A program made the position numbers and the translations under genes. Below the pieces are notes generated by a model, which was not told the DNA's origin, did not search any database, and worked only from the letters and a program-made list of their open reading frames with translations. A DNA stretch of 64,000 bases from Zygnema cylindricum (Eukaryota; Streptophyta; Zygnematophyceae; Zygnematales; Zygnemataceae), in contig JBBHKE010001655.1 of the NCBI GenBank assembly GCA_037447655.1, positions 62,001 to 126,000 on the forward strand. Direction: 5' to 3'. This document shows positions 24,878 through 36,345 of this stretch, in pieces; position 1 is the first letter of the stretch, and each line of letters starts with the position of its first letter.

Positions 24878-26008
24878 ACTATACATTAATCAGGCGACGA
24901 AAAATGTACACAATCGGGAAAAGATATGACCGACAATTTTTTGAGACTCGGGTATCGGGTGTGTGTGAACACGAGACGCCGAATTTCTACCGCCGGCTCT
25001 TTCGTTCGTCGGCCGACCACGTGTCAATTTCCAGTCGGCAAAACAATATTATTTTACGCAGCCGCCGGCTTTTGCGGGACTACTTTTCTTCATCGTACGG
25101 ACGCGATGGTTCCGGTCGAATTCTCGCGGGAGACTCCCGGCGACAAAACCACGTGTTGTTATTAGCTGCGGTTTATAAACGCGTTAACAATTCAGGTTCA
25201 GAGCAAAGTGACGTGGCTTGTTGTGAACCGTTCAATAGTTTTATGCGAATCAATGACTAATTTCAAAAATGCCGCGATATGCGATTGTGGAAACTTCGTG
25301 GTCGTACTTTTCATGTTTCGCGTACGGTATCCGAACGGTTTTAGCGAGGATTGTACGGACGACGGTCCGCACTCGTGGGAAGATTTCAAGCAAGTTTGAC
25401 CAAACATTAATTATCGTTGACAAAAGGATGGCTAGAATACTGCAATTGACTCAACCCAGTTGACCAAAAAATAAGATTGGCCAAGCTATGGGAAACGTGG
25501 CTACCCCTGTTCCGTGTTTCTCGTGTAAGTGAGAAACGCGGCTGTAGACTCGAGTATAGGGTACTGGAAATACACGGTATAGGGTGGATATAAATAACGT
25601 TAAAACAAGGAGAGAAACATATCAGAAAGTGCAAAAAACCTATTAACTTCAGACACATAAGGATTGAGCAGTTGAAATGCAAAAAATAGTTATTCGAAAA
25701 CTGTTATTATAAAATTTGCAAAAGTGTTAGAAAGGAGTCTGAAGGATACCTTCACGCGCCATACTTCTAACGTGTTCGTTTTTACACACAACCTTTTATT
25801 TATTATCCGAATAAGGTTTTTGTCTAAAGAAAAAGGAAGATAAAATAAACCAACCCGTGAAATCTATTAGCTATCTTTATTAAGTTTTTCGTCCTTCTCT
25901 CCTAAAGCTCCCCTCTAATTTTCTCTTTCAGGAATACTCTAGGAAGGTATTTCCAAATTAGCTGCTTTCACAACTTTGGTGTTCTCGCTTCTTTACAACT
26001 CTTAGCAC
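24878..26008 (-). repeat. Right arm of the 1.1-kb inverted repeat
   Basis: Reverse complement of 23395-24511. The outer end finishes CTTAGCAC, opposite GTGCTGAG of the left arm. The arm has small differences from its partner but no large gaps, so the structure is young or is kept similar by gene conversion. Confidence 0.93.
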
Positions 26009-26140
26009 TGTTAGATTTCCTTGAAATCAGGGATTCGGCATGTCCCACACTTGGTGAAATTGAGTCGGCCGGGGTTCTAACGTGGAACATTTCACTTCAG
26101 CTGCGAACGTACTACCATTGTGCCACCAGCTCGATGTAGA
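26009..26140 (-). repeat. tRNA-derived SINE-like segment
   Basis: The minus strand contains an A-box-like TGGCACAATGG (26115-26125) and a B-box-like GTTAGAACCCC (26071-26081), 33 nt apart as in tRNAs. An anticodon-type arm with a 5-bp stem (TTCGC/GTGAA) and a 7-nt loop lies between them. Acceptor-like ends pair imperfectly and the T stem is weak, so this is a tRNA-related SINE head rather than a tRNA gene. It abuts the end of the inverted repeat. Confidence 0.5.
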
Positions 26141-26234
26141 GACAGGCGAGACCGTATCCATTTATTACGGGCGGCTCGAGTATGGATATTTTATATTCTA
26201 CCCCGTAATGGACCCGCTTCACGTGCCAATCCAA

Positions 26235-26849
26235 CACCTTAGCCCCTAGCCGAGGGCTAAAGTAGATAAGCCTATAACATACACTTGAAGGGGTAGCGTT
26301 ATGTGGCTCACAAAGGGTTTAAAGATGGGAGTAGAAATAGATGTAGACAAAAGATGAGGCAGGTTTAGGCAGCTTTAAATGAAATTATAAAAGGTAGAAA
26401 TTACAATTGTCTCTCGGACATTTCCCTATCAAAATAAAAGCTAGATTCTCCTCCTATAATATGAAATGTCTAATCTCTGTGATCTCTGTGATCTCTCTGT
26501 GCAAATGCTGTTTTATATGAATAAAACTGTTGCACATCATTGCCTACCAAATTGTTATGAAAGCTTCTTCTGAGAGAGATAGATCTCTTCTTATGCTATG
26601 CTCACTATTTAAGCATGTGCACTCCTCTCTAATGTGAATGTGTGCACTCATGTGGTCCAATGACTACACGCCAAATTGTACAATGCCAGCCATCGGTGGC
26701 CGCGTCCCAAAATGCGTCAGTATCGCAATAACTGTGTCGTGGGATCGTCTCCGAATTTCGTACGATTAGATCTGTCCTTCCGTACAATATTGGCGCTCGG
26801 CGCTCCGATATCCGTACATTATATCGTTCGAGATCATCTAAAACCAACA
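26235..26849 (-). repeat. 3' LTR of a minus-strand gag-only LTR element
   Basis: The first 240 bp match 31165-31411 (shared AGATAAGCCTA and TTGTCTCTCGGACATTTCCC). Read on the minus strand, the LTR starts TGTTGG at 26849, preceded by a purine run (AGAGTGGGAG), as expected for a polypurine tract next to an LTR. The far end diverges from the other LTR. Confidence 0.75.
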
Positions 26850-26967
26850 CTCCCACTCTATGTCAACTTCGATATTTGTTGCGCCCCTCAATTTCGTCGA
26901 ATCGGTAATGTGTGGTCGGCGCTTCGGTGGTACCTGCATGATCACGTCCGCACATTCTGTACCCTGC

Positions 26968-27459
26968 TCAAATAACAAAATCTGCGATTTCGTTAGTACT
27001 TGGAAAATTTTGCTTCCCGTAATAATTTTGTCTGTTGAGACAACCTGTGGTCATTGAAATTCTGGTCGCCCGTGCGTGTACCATGGCGATTAATATGCCG
27101 TACAAAGGAATTGCGTTGCTAGCAACTTCGTCCTTTGATTCTGACTCCTCAATCGGATTACGTGACGTGTAATCCTTGTCGTTCGTGTGATCCTCGAAAA
27201 TCAATGTTCGCGTAATTTTTGAAGCATACTCGCCGTTGATTTCACTGTCGTGTAGTGAACAACTTTCGACGTCGCAAAGTGTCGCGTGATCAAATTGTCG
27301 TCGTTCAAGCAATTTCGATCGTTTAATACTTAAATATGTGGCCGCTATTATGTCGCTCGAATTGTGCGACCGTACTCTTGAGTCGCGCCATCGTCGCTCG
27401 CTCACAAAGGTACTTGTACCGCCTTTGTCGCTTCCATATAGTGGGAGGCGCTCTAACAC
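26968..27459 (-). other. 163-aa open frame inside the gag-only element, unknown
   Basis: Open minus-strand frame near the 3' LTR of the element. It begins MLERLPLYG; no domain, zinc knuckle, protease, integrase or RT motif is recognised. It may be a remnant of the element's 3' coding region or chance; its GC-richer composition matches the surrounding element. Confidence 0.25.
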
Positions 27460-27692
27460 TCCTGTATTTTTAGGTTTCCGTTTGGTTTTCTTGAAATTTC
27501 TTCCTCTAATTTCTTCTTAGTCCTCTTCCTCTCTGCCATACTCCAAGATGTCGTAACTTAGACTCCCTCTATCACTTAGACTTCCATGACCTAGAGTGTT
27601 TTCTTGACTTAGGCTTCCCCTCTCTTCTAAGCTGCGTGCCAAATTTACTTCCATTTTTAATCATTGAAAAAATTTACTTCCCCTTTTATTCC

Positions 27693-29957
27693 TTAAAATA
27701 TGAGTTTGCTGAGGGACTTAGGGTTAGGGAACTTCTTCCTTTTTCTCCCTATCACGCCTTTTGCTGCACATTCTGTGTGACGGATTTCCCTAGGCGAAGA
27801 ACCAAGGCGTCTCCCGATTTGTCGTGCTGATTCTTGAGGTAAGATTTCCGTGGCTGCTTCTTGATGAGGTTTGAATGTTGAGTGTTCCATTTCCAATTTT
27901 ACTTTTTCTGCTGCTTTAGACGAGAACTTGATTTCTTTCTTTGCTGCAGCTCCTGCAATTTGCTGTTTCCTGTGGAGTCCAAACTCAAACATAGATGTTA
28001 GTTTCTCTTTTCCGACTCCTTCTGACCCACTCATGCTTTTCATTGTGATTCGTCTTTGTTGGTTCTTTTCGATGGGCTGCATGGCCGGCTTAACTTCGGT
28101 CGTTTCTCAAATCCTTGAGGATGTAGACTCGGCAAGGCTAATCCTCCTTCCGAGTTTTGTTAAGTCTCCTTTCTCCCTCTCGTGAAGTTCTCCACTGCCT
28201 AATGTATTGCTATTTAGGGTTGGCAATACCTCTTTGTAGGTCTTTGTGATTTCATTCGCTTGATTTTTAAACACTTTTTTTCCTTTTGTAGATTTGGCCT
28301 TGTTTTGTGATAGATAGGACACGGTTTAGGAGCTGAACTTGCTGTGTAATCCCACTATTGCAAGATTCTCGGCTCCAACTTGGTGAGTTTTGGTTAAACT
28401 GTCCACTTTCAGCTGGGATTGTTCGCATTTCTTGTCTGTAGAGATGCCCAAGAGAGATTGAAGGCTAAGTGTCATTTTCAGGAATTTCGCTGAAACTGCT
28501 TTTGTTGAAACTTCTTTCTTTGCTTCAATTGTCTTATTTCTCGCGATCTCTTTGATGACAATTTCTGACTCCGTTAATGACCCTTCATTTTCTCCTCTAT
28601 TGTTTGCTGACTTCACATCTTTTCTGTTGACTTGAAGACATGCGATGTCTTCCTTGCTGGAGGTCTCGGAGGAGGATGTGATTGCTCTGACATTTTGCCC
28701 GCTTCTCGGCTCCTCTTCACTTGATTTTTTTGATGGTAAGTTCCCACCTGTCCCCTCTTTTGTCATGCTCAACTGTTTATGTTTGTTAGTCTTTGAGCGA
28801 TAACCATTTGAGTTTAATTCTGATTCTCTTTTTCCTTTGGCTTTCTTAGATATACGTCTGTGTTTGTTAGCCTCTAATTTGAATGACTTTGTGTTAGTTG
28901 CAGTTTTAGTAAACTCTAACACTTTTTCCCATGATATGTTAGTTTCTATCTTGGGAAATTATAACACTTCTCTCCATGGTTTTGCATGACATTTGTCCTC
29001 TTCAACACTTAGGTCGTGTTCACCTGTGCGGTTTGTGATGGCGAGTGTTGGAGTCAGCTCGGAATCCTCGGTTGGTGAGCATGGCGTTTGATCCATCGAG
29101 CGTTTTGTCGTCATTTCCGTCTTTGGTGATGATTCGACTTCCTTGCTCTTGTTGCTCTCCTCTCTGCTCCCTTTACTGCCTTTGATGATGAGAATGAGCT
29201 TGTTAGCATCTGGACCTTTGGTTTCTGTTAAATCTATCATGCTTGTTGACAATTTTACCCTGATTCACTGTGTTCCCTCTTTGCCCCTCCATGTGCTTCC
29301 ATTCGTTAACTTCTTGGCTGGTTTTTTCTTTTGACCTTCTTGTTGGTTTTCGACTTGTAGATTTTCGTTTCTGCTGTGGTCGATGCTGCCCCTCATAGTC
29401 GCATGATCTGTTACTGTAGCCCCATGGCTGCAACTGTTCCCATGCTTCTACATGCTTCGCACGATTTCGCTGATTTCTGTGCCAGCCGATTGGTGAGTGT
29501 CCACACTAATATTTTTGGGGATTCTTGCTGTGCTCTCTTTTTGTGACTTAACTTTGTTGCAATCTACCTTTTTCGTGACTTGTCAGCAAGAAGTCTTGCT
29601 ATTTTGCTCCTTGCTTTTGACTGGGATTTGTCCTGTTTTTATCTCAAAATTTCCCTTTCCTTTGTTAGACTCTTCTCTAATTTGGCTCGTTTTTCTTTGT
29701 GAAAGGTCATGGAGTTTTGATGCACTTGAAAGCCTTGAAACTGTGTTTGAATCAGAATGTGGAGGTGTAGTCTCAGAGATTGGGTTTGCGCAGCACTTTT
29801 GGAATCGGCGGATCTGCACATTGCTGATCACTTGGCCATTCCCATGTGAGTGTCTCCCATTCTCTCCTCTTTCGTTATCCCTCCCACTCTTCCGATCTCC
29901 TTCAGTGTTTTGATGTATTTGCAATTGGTTAGATCTGAGCTTGAAATATGTTTTCAT
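27693..29957 (-). pseudogene. Lys/Ser/Glu-rich open frames of the gag-only element
   Basis: A series of minus-strand frames (27693-28082, 28326-28922, 28959-29252, 29583-29957) shares the same bias: many Lys, Ser, Glu and Thr, few hydrophobic residues, no membrane segments. They lie downstream of the gag frame on the same strand and are separated by stops or frameshifts, which suggests one long disordered coding region that has decayed. No enzymatic domain of a retrotransposon is seen. Plus-strand frames across the same interval are hydrophobic shadows. Confidence 0.4.
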
Positions 29958-30261
29958 GCTCTTTGTCTGATGGTGGACTGCTTCTCGTTTCGCTCTTTCT
30001 TTGGAATGCCTCGAGTTTCCCTCGATCGGTTTCTATTTGGTTCTTATTTTTCTGCCATTGTCTTGCAAATTTTCCCACCTCACCTATTTGACTCGGTTGG
30101 ACCTATCCTCCATTGTGGTTTTGTTGCCACGGACTTGCTCCTCTCCCTTTGCAACTTCTTGACGAATCCTGCACCCATTGCTTGGTAAGCCATCCCTCCT
30201 GGACCTGTCATGATTTTTTTGATGAATTTGGGTCGCAGCTGTTGTCTTTTGTTGCAGATTC

Positions 30262-30858
30262 TTAAGTTTTGGATATGCCTTGGCTGATCTTCTTGTCACC
30301 TTGGCTGTCTCCTTTCCCTGCATGCACATTGTGTGTGCTCATGGTGCGAGCCATCTTCTTCCTATGATTGTCACTTGGTTGTGAATGTTTGACCTTGCAT
30401 TCTCCTTTTGTTCCACTTGCACTTGCAGGTGAACTGTTGGAGCCATCGTGGTTTTTGTCGACTTCGGACACGTTTGTGGTGCTGGAATCGATATCTACCA
30501 ATTCCTCCACCACTTCGTTCCACTCCCATCGTTCCGAGTTCTTCTCCTCCAACAAGTTGAGGACATCTGCGAACTGTTTTGGTAGTGAGAGGATCAGCCA
30601 ACAGATCTGCGTGACCACTGAGAATTTTAGGCCTGCAGTCTTTGCTTGTTCAAAGAGGTTAAAAAAGTGAGTGATGTATTGTTCCATGGGTGTTCCACGT
30701 TGATAGGATGTTGGAAAGATTCTCTTGGGTCGCTCGGTCCTCTTAGACCATGTAAGTGTGATTTGCTCATCTGTGCGTTGACTGAGTTGTGGTTGTCTTT
30801 TGCACTTCCTCAGCTCTTTGCTGCTGTCCTTGATATCTCCTTTATCCCCCTTCACCAT
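30262..30858 (-). pseudogene. Retrotransposon Gag-like frame (UBN2/copia type)
   Basis: This 198-aa minus-strand frame contains a stretch typical of copia-type Gag: GTPMEQYITHFFNLFEQ, then KTAGLKFSVV, then LILSLPKQFADVLNLLEE, followed by a basic Ser/Lys-rich tail. Gag forms the virus-like particle that packages element RNA. No CCHC knuckle was found downstream. It is the only recognisable retroelement domain between the two LTRs, so the element would depend on enzymes supplied in trans. The true start may lie further upstream, because the ATG used is internal to a longer similar region. Confidence 0.6.
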
Positions 30859-31141
30859 GCCGTATTGTTGACATCGTCCCTCATGATCTCTCCTGAACTG
30901 AATGTTTGGTCTTCTGTCTGAGAGGCCTGGTTTCCGATGAAACCGTGAGGCCTGGTTTTCGATGAAACCATTCTGATCAGGTTTTCTGTATGGTGCCTCT
31001 GAGTTTTTCTGCAGGGATCGATGTTTGCTTCCTCTGCAAGGATCGATGGTGACGTTGCTTTGGACTCACTGCTCGGATTCGCATGCCCTCGACTCCTCTA
31101 CTTTAGGGACCTTGAAGACACACGGGGCACCACTATTATAG

Positions 31142-31154
31142 TGGGCCTATAACC
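31142..31154 (-). other. Primer-binding site, copia-type, of the gag-only element
   Basis: Immediately after the 5' LTR end (TTAACA on the minus strand) the sequence reads GGTTATAGGCCCA. This resembles the GGTTATGGGCCCA primer site of Drosophila copia, which pairs with an internal half of initiator tRNA-Met. The comparison is from memory. Confidence 0.6.
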
Positions 31155-31416
31155 TGTTAATTTTAGGTGCTCACCTTAGCCCTTGGCCGAGGGCTAAAGT
31201 AGATAAGCCTAGAACATACACAAGAAAGGGTACCGTTATGTGGCTCACAAACGGTTTAAAGATGGGAGTAGAAATAGAAGCAGACAATAGATGAGGCAGG
31301 TTTAGGCAGCTTTAAATGGAATTATAAAAGGTAGAAATTACAGTTGTCTCTCGGACATTTCCCTATCTAGCTAGATTCTCCTCCTATAATCTGAAATGTC
31401 TAATCTCTGTGATCTT
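31155..31416 (-). repeat. 5' LTR of the gag-only element, truncated
   Basis: Direct repeat of 26235-26490. On the minus strand it ends ...TTAACA next to the primer site. Its other end is cut off at about 31416, where the copia 5' LTR begins, so roughly half of the LTR is missing. Confidence 0.75.
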
Positions 31417-31896
31417 TATTTCGTGAAAGTACTAGTATGTGCGTTTCGCGAAATATATTTGTCGTTTCCTTAGGCGTATAGAATTGTCGTACGTCTAATT
31501 TAGTATGATAATACATTAGATTTGTCTAGTACTTCGTTTTCGCTTGTTGTTTTGCAATGTTTTAGTACTTAGTGTAATTTAGAGTGTTCTTAGTCTAATC
31601 TGCCGATAGGTGGCAGATTTGTAGAGGTTCTTGGCGGTGCACGCTTACACGTGCCGCGCCATATATAGTGTGTTATTTAAGGGAAGCCATGGACTTGTGT
31701 TAAATCAATCAACGATCAATTGAGGATTATATGGAGGAATAGAGGAGATAAAAGATAAAATGTAATTTAAAATTTTTATTAATGTGAAAATATTTCCAAA
31801 TGTCTCTTCAATGTTAATTCAATGTTTTGTAATTTGAATGTTAGTGCTGCTATAATTGTTCATTAGTGAGCTTTGAGTTTATTATCGATCCTTTCA
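31417..31896 (+). repeat. 5' LTR of the Ty1/copia element, 5'-truncated
   Basis: Matches the 3' LTR from 35865 onward (shared TTCGTGAAAGTACTAGTATG and TTATTTAAGGGAAGCCATGG). It lacks the first 86 bp present in the 3' LTR and ends ...CTTTCA two bases before the primer-binding site. TATTTAAGG near 31673 is the likely LTR TATA element. Confidence 0.92.
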
Positions 31897-31898
31897 TT

Positions 31899-31910
31899 TG
31901 GTATCGGAGC
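31899..31910 (+). other. Primer-binding site, initiator tRNA-Met type
   Basis: TGGTATCGGAGC, one base different from the usual plant Ty1/copia primer site TGGTATCAGAGC, two bases after the LTR end. Confidence 0.85.
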
Positions 31911-31934
31911 AGGTAGAGCTCTATTGTAGCATCT

Positions 31935-34900
31935 TCTTTGGTTATAGGGGGAAGGAACAAAAAGAAGTCCCTTTTCACTCCCTCCTCTTCAGCAACCCCT
32001 GTTTCAAACTTTTGGGAAAATTTTGCGACTCCTGAGGATCCTCCTAAAGAAGAGAAAGAGTTCAGTTTTTCCCGGAGCCGCATTTGAGTCATCATTCCCC
32101 ACGGATTCGTTTGATCAAAATAGAGGTGCCCTTAGTTCAATGTCCAACAATCAAATGCGCGAGTTTTTGGAGAATTTTATTCGTCGGATTGATGAGAAGT
32201 TCTCAGCCGTGTAGACGAGATTTGATGAATTGGCTCACAGTGAGCCGGATGCCGATCCGGATGGAGGAGATTCGGATGATGATGATGAAGGGGTGAAGAA
32301 AGAGAAAGATAAGAATGGGAATCAAAAGCTAGATGATGATTCCGATTTAGAGGATGATAGTCAAGGAGTAGAAATATTTCAAATGCCGGGAAAGACTGTG
32401 GACTTCAATGGTTCGAATTACCCTCCATGGAATAAGTATATTTGAGCTCAATTGATCTCGAGAGGTCTTTGGAAAGTCGTAAATGGAGAAGAGAAAATGG
32501 CGGTTGAAGATGCGAAAACTCGACGGTTGTGGAAGCGAAAGAATCTTGCGGCCATCACCGAATTGATGCAAACATGTTCGGTGTCCGTGCATGATCATTT
32601 CCTCACGCATAGCACTGCACACGGATGTTGGAAGGCGTTGGAATCCCAATTTGAGAGGGGAATTCAAACAAGGGGCAATATGTGTTTTTTGATTTCATGC
32701 AATTCAAAATGAAATCCAACGAATCTTTTTACGATGCCATGAAGAGATTCAATATTATCGTGGAGCAACTTCTTAACAATGGGAGAGTGATCATGGAGGA
32801 GGATAAAGTAAGCGGTTTTTTTAATGCATTACCGGATAAGTGGATCCACCTCAAGGAGATTTTACTTGCGAGGGAAAATAATACTTACGAATTTATTGTG
32901 AAATATTGTAAGATGGCGGAGAATAATCGTATCATTTCCTCAAAGGGATCTTTGGGCGTTGGATCCTTGAATGTGACCGCTCCCCAATTCGCGGATTCGC
33001 ATTATTTCCGTGGAAGAGGGGGTGGAAAAGGAGGAGGTCTGAGAGGTCGTGGAAAATGGCACGATAGGAGCGGAAATCTGAGATCTCGGACAGTCCAAAA
33101 TGATAATTGCAACGTCTTGTGTTTCCGTTGCAATCTGCCCGGACATATTTCGGCCTCTTGTCCAGATAAAGAGAGAGAATGCTTCAATTGTGTGAAATTA
33201 GGACACACGAGCCAGCAATGCTACTCTAAATTTGGTAGCGGAGGAGTAAGAGGCGGTCGAAGTTTTGGAGGTCGCGGCCTCGGACGTGATGGTGGTCGTG
33301 GTTGTGGACGCTATGGCGGCCATGGCGGAAGTCATGGAAATTTCGTTGACTTGGGAAACTTTGAAGGAGACGAAGGAGGACAAAAGTTCACTTGTCTCCA
33401 CCTCACTATTGATTCACTTAGTGACGCACGCGAGGACGCACGAGAAAAGGAGTGGATTATTGACACGGGACCATCTCACCACGTGTGTATGGACGCTACA
33501 TTGTTTGACGACATGCGTTCACTTACCGTACCAAAATTAATTACAATCGCAAGTGGACAAACTATCACGGTTGGTACCGTGGGTACCGTTTGATTGAATT
33601 ACCCACGTGGGACCGTTTTGGAAATGAAACTATTTCAGAGGCGCGTCTATTGAACGTCCTATATATTCTGGACGGTTCAGTGAATCTATTAAGCGTACCT
33701 CAAATTTAGCGTGCCGGTGGAAGGGTAGTCGCTAGAGGTGATTCGGCGATTCGCATATATCGCGCCGACGGCAAATTAATCGACGAAGGCGAAGTCACTA
33801 ATTCGATGCATAGTCGACATTTATGGAGGCGACCAAAGAAGAATGCTCCTTCCTCGGGCATTCTAAATCAAATCTCGGAATTAAAAGGAGATTTAACGTT
33901 GTGGCACCATCGGATGTGCCATACTTCCGAGGGTAATTTGAGGAGAATGATAAAAACGGCATGTGTGAGAGAATTAGATATTGCTACCGGCGAAAAAGTA
34001 AATGGATGTGATGGATGTAGCCAAGGACGACAAATTCGGAAACCACATCCAACAAAAGATGTGAAATTTCGGGCTCAACATCCATTGGAGCTTGTCCATG
34101 TTGATCTATGTGGACAAATTAAGCCGGAGAGCCTTGCAGGAAATCGATATATTATGGTCATCGTTGATAATTATTCAAGATTTTCGTGGGTTCAATTATT
34201 GAAGAGGAAATCGGATGCTCTTGAAACTTTTATTGAGTGGCATGCATTTGCCGAAAGACAATGCGAACGAAAATTGAAAGCCATTCGTTCGGATAATGGA
34301 GGTGAATTTATCGCATTTGAGAGGTATTGTAAGGCGAAAGGAATTACCCAACAATTCACTTCACCTTACTCTCCGGAATCGAATTGAGTAGCCGAAAGGA
34401 AGAATAAGACCTTAAAAGAAATGGTGAGGGCGATGGTGCATTCGGCCAGTCTAAGTATCTCATTATGGGGAGATGCCATCCTCACGGCCAATTACATTTG
34501 TAATCGGAGACTTACTTCAATTTCCAGTGATAAAACACCATTCGAATTACTTTATGGGCGGAAACCGGCTCTATTTCATCTCTGAATTTGGGGATGTCAT
34601 GCTACAATGTATGTGGATCAAGTGAAAAGGAAAGGGAAATTTGCGGCGAGAAGTTGGCCCATAATTTTTGTGGGCTATAGTACAAAAGGAAATCTTTACC
34701 GTATATTTGATCCGGTTCGTCGAATTGTAGAAGAATCCCGAAATGTCAATTTCCATGAAGACTTAAAATCGGTTATTGAGAAATCGACGGAATTGAAGAA
34801 GAATCTTGATTTTTATGAGGTAGACGATGTTGCCAATTTCCCAGATATTGAGGATTCAAATCCAGATGAGGAGCCGGAGTCCATTGTCAAAATCAAGAAG

Positions 34901-35690
34901 GGAAAATCAAATGTTGATTTGCTTTCGGAGAAATTGGACATTGACATTGATGTTCGGAGTAATGTAAGCCGAAATTCCAAAATGTCGACGGAAAGTCAAA
35001 AATCTTCAAGCTCAAAATCGAGTTTACCAAATGTGGACGAGGAGGAGCAAAATTTGGAGCAAGTTCCGGTTCTTAGATGGAGTACTCGAGAGAATAGAGG
35101 AAAGAAACCAAATCGGCTTTCTTATGACAAACTTGGTGGAGAAAATTCCAATTCCCATTATTTCGTCTCCGATGCGAAGGAGACGAATGCCTTTTATAGC
35201 AATTAATGTGCTAGAATTTGGCCGGCGATCCTCAATCATACGCGGAGGCGAGAAACTCGTGTGATTGGGAAACGAAGTGGAAGCGGGCATGGGAGAAGGA
35301 GTATAAGTCAATTGTGGAAAATCAGACATTTGAGGAAGTAAAAATACCGGACGGAAAGAAAGCGATTGACGCAAAATGGGTCTTCAAAACTAAAACTGGT
35401 GCATCGCGTGAAGTAGTAATAAGGCGAGATTTGTATGCAAAGGATTTCAGCAAAGAGAGGGGGCGACCACAAATACATTTGGTTACGCCTTGTGACGATT
35501 CTCCCAATACGAGGGGGAATGTTCAATTTTGTGAGAATCGGCAGTATGGCCGAAGTTGCTTGGATATTGCTTGCATTGGCGGATATAAAAGTAGCACAAA
35601 GTTACGTTTGTCTTGCTTTGTATATGTTGATGTTTGTTTCAGTTTGTTTTCGTGCAATTTTAGTGTTTGGTTCGTTTGGTGTCAATTGTT
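31935..35690 (+). pseudogene. Ty1/copia gag-pol, decayed, RT largely deleted
   Basis: Polyprotein remnant in the copia order Gag, protease, integrase, RT. Gag starts in a frame near 31950 and continues with shifts; a second Gag block (FNGSNYPPWNKYI, ESFYDAMKRFN) leads to two CCHC knuckles, CFRCNLPGHISASC (33121-33162) and CFNCVKLGHTSQQC (33180-33221). A Gly/Arg-rich region follows, then protease WIIDTGPSHHV (33453), a GAG-pre-integrase domain (LWHHRMCH near 33900, CDGC near 34009) and the integrase catalytic core with HVDLCG (34099), RSDNGGEF (34290) and a later E. The RT N-terminus (KWVFKTKT, 35377) is recognisable, but the sequence breaks off after about 35600 without YVDD or RNase H. There are stops at 32212, 32443, 33590, 34384 and 34583, and frameshifts near 32680 and 35500. 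Confidence 0.93.
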
Positions 35691-35766
35691 TAGTGCGTAA
35701 TATTTGATTTCACACAAATGTTAAGAAGTTCATTTTGGTTTTAGTGGGATTTGATGATTCTTCAAT

Positions 35767-35778
35767 GAAGAGGGGAAA
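35767..35778 (+). other. Polypurine tract of the copia element
   Basis: GAAGAGGGGAAA directly before TGTTACG, the first bases of the 3' LTR. Confidence 0.85.
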
Positions 35779-36345
35779 TGTTACGATTCATTGAAAGAAT
35801 TGTACGCGCGCGGAATCGGCTCGATTTCGCAAGTGTACCTTTTAGAATGAATCGCGAAAGTACTATTTCGTGAAAGTACTAGTATGTTTGTTTCGCGAAA
35901 TATATTTGTCATTTCGTTTCGCGTCTAGAATTGTCGTACGTCTAATTTAGTACGATAGTACTTTAGATTTGTCTAGTAATTTCGTTTTTCGCTTGTCGTT
36001 TTGCAATGTTTGAGCACGTAGTGTAATTTAGAGTGTTCTAGTCTAATCTGCGGACAGGTGGCAGATTTCTAGAGGTTTCTTGGCGACGCACGCTTACACG
36101 TGCCCCGCCATGGATAATGTGTTATTTAAGGGAAGCCATGGACTTGTGTTAAATCAACCAACGATCAATTGAGGATTATATGGAGGAATAGAAGAGATAA
36201 AAGAAAAATTGTAATATCGGTTTTTTATTAGTGTGAAAATATTACGAAATGTCTCTTCAATGTTAATTCAATGATTTGTAATCTGAATGCTTCTGCTGCT
36301 ATAATTCTTCATTAGTGAGCTCTGAGTTTATTATCGATCCTTTCA
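35779..36345 (+). repeat. 3' LTR of the Ty1/copia element (567 bp)
   Basis: Begins TGTTACG after the polypurine tract and ends CTTTCA, matching the end of the 5' LTR, with TG...CA termini. The two LTRs differ at many scattered positions, so the insertion is not recent. No target duplication can be checked because the 5' end is truncated. Confidence 0.93.

Noticed and set aside
24134-25260. Mirrored frames of about 100-136 codons on both sides of 24.7 kb
   Set aside because: They are the same sequence in the two arms of the inverted repeat, open in several frames at once, with no recognised domain.
29497-30188. Hydrophobic plus-strand frames resembling membrane proteins
   Set aside because: Complementary shadows of the Lys/Ser/Glu-rich minus frames of the gag-only element.
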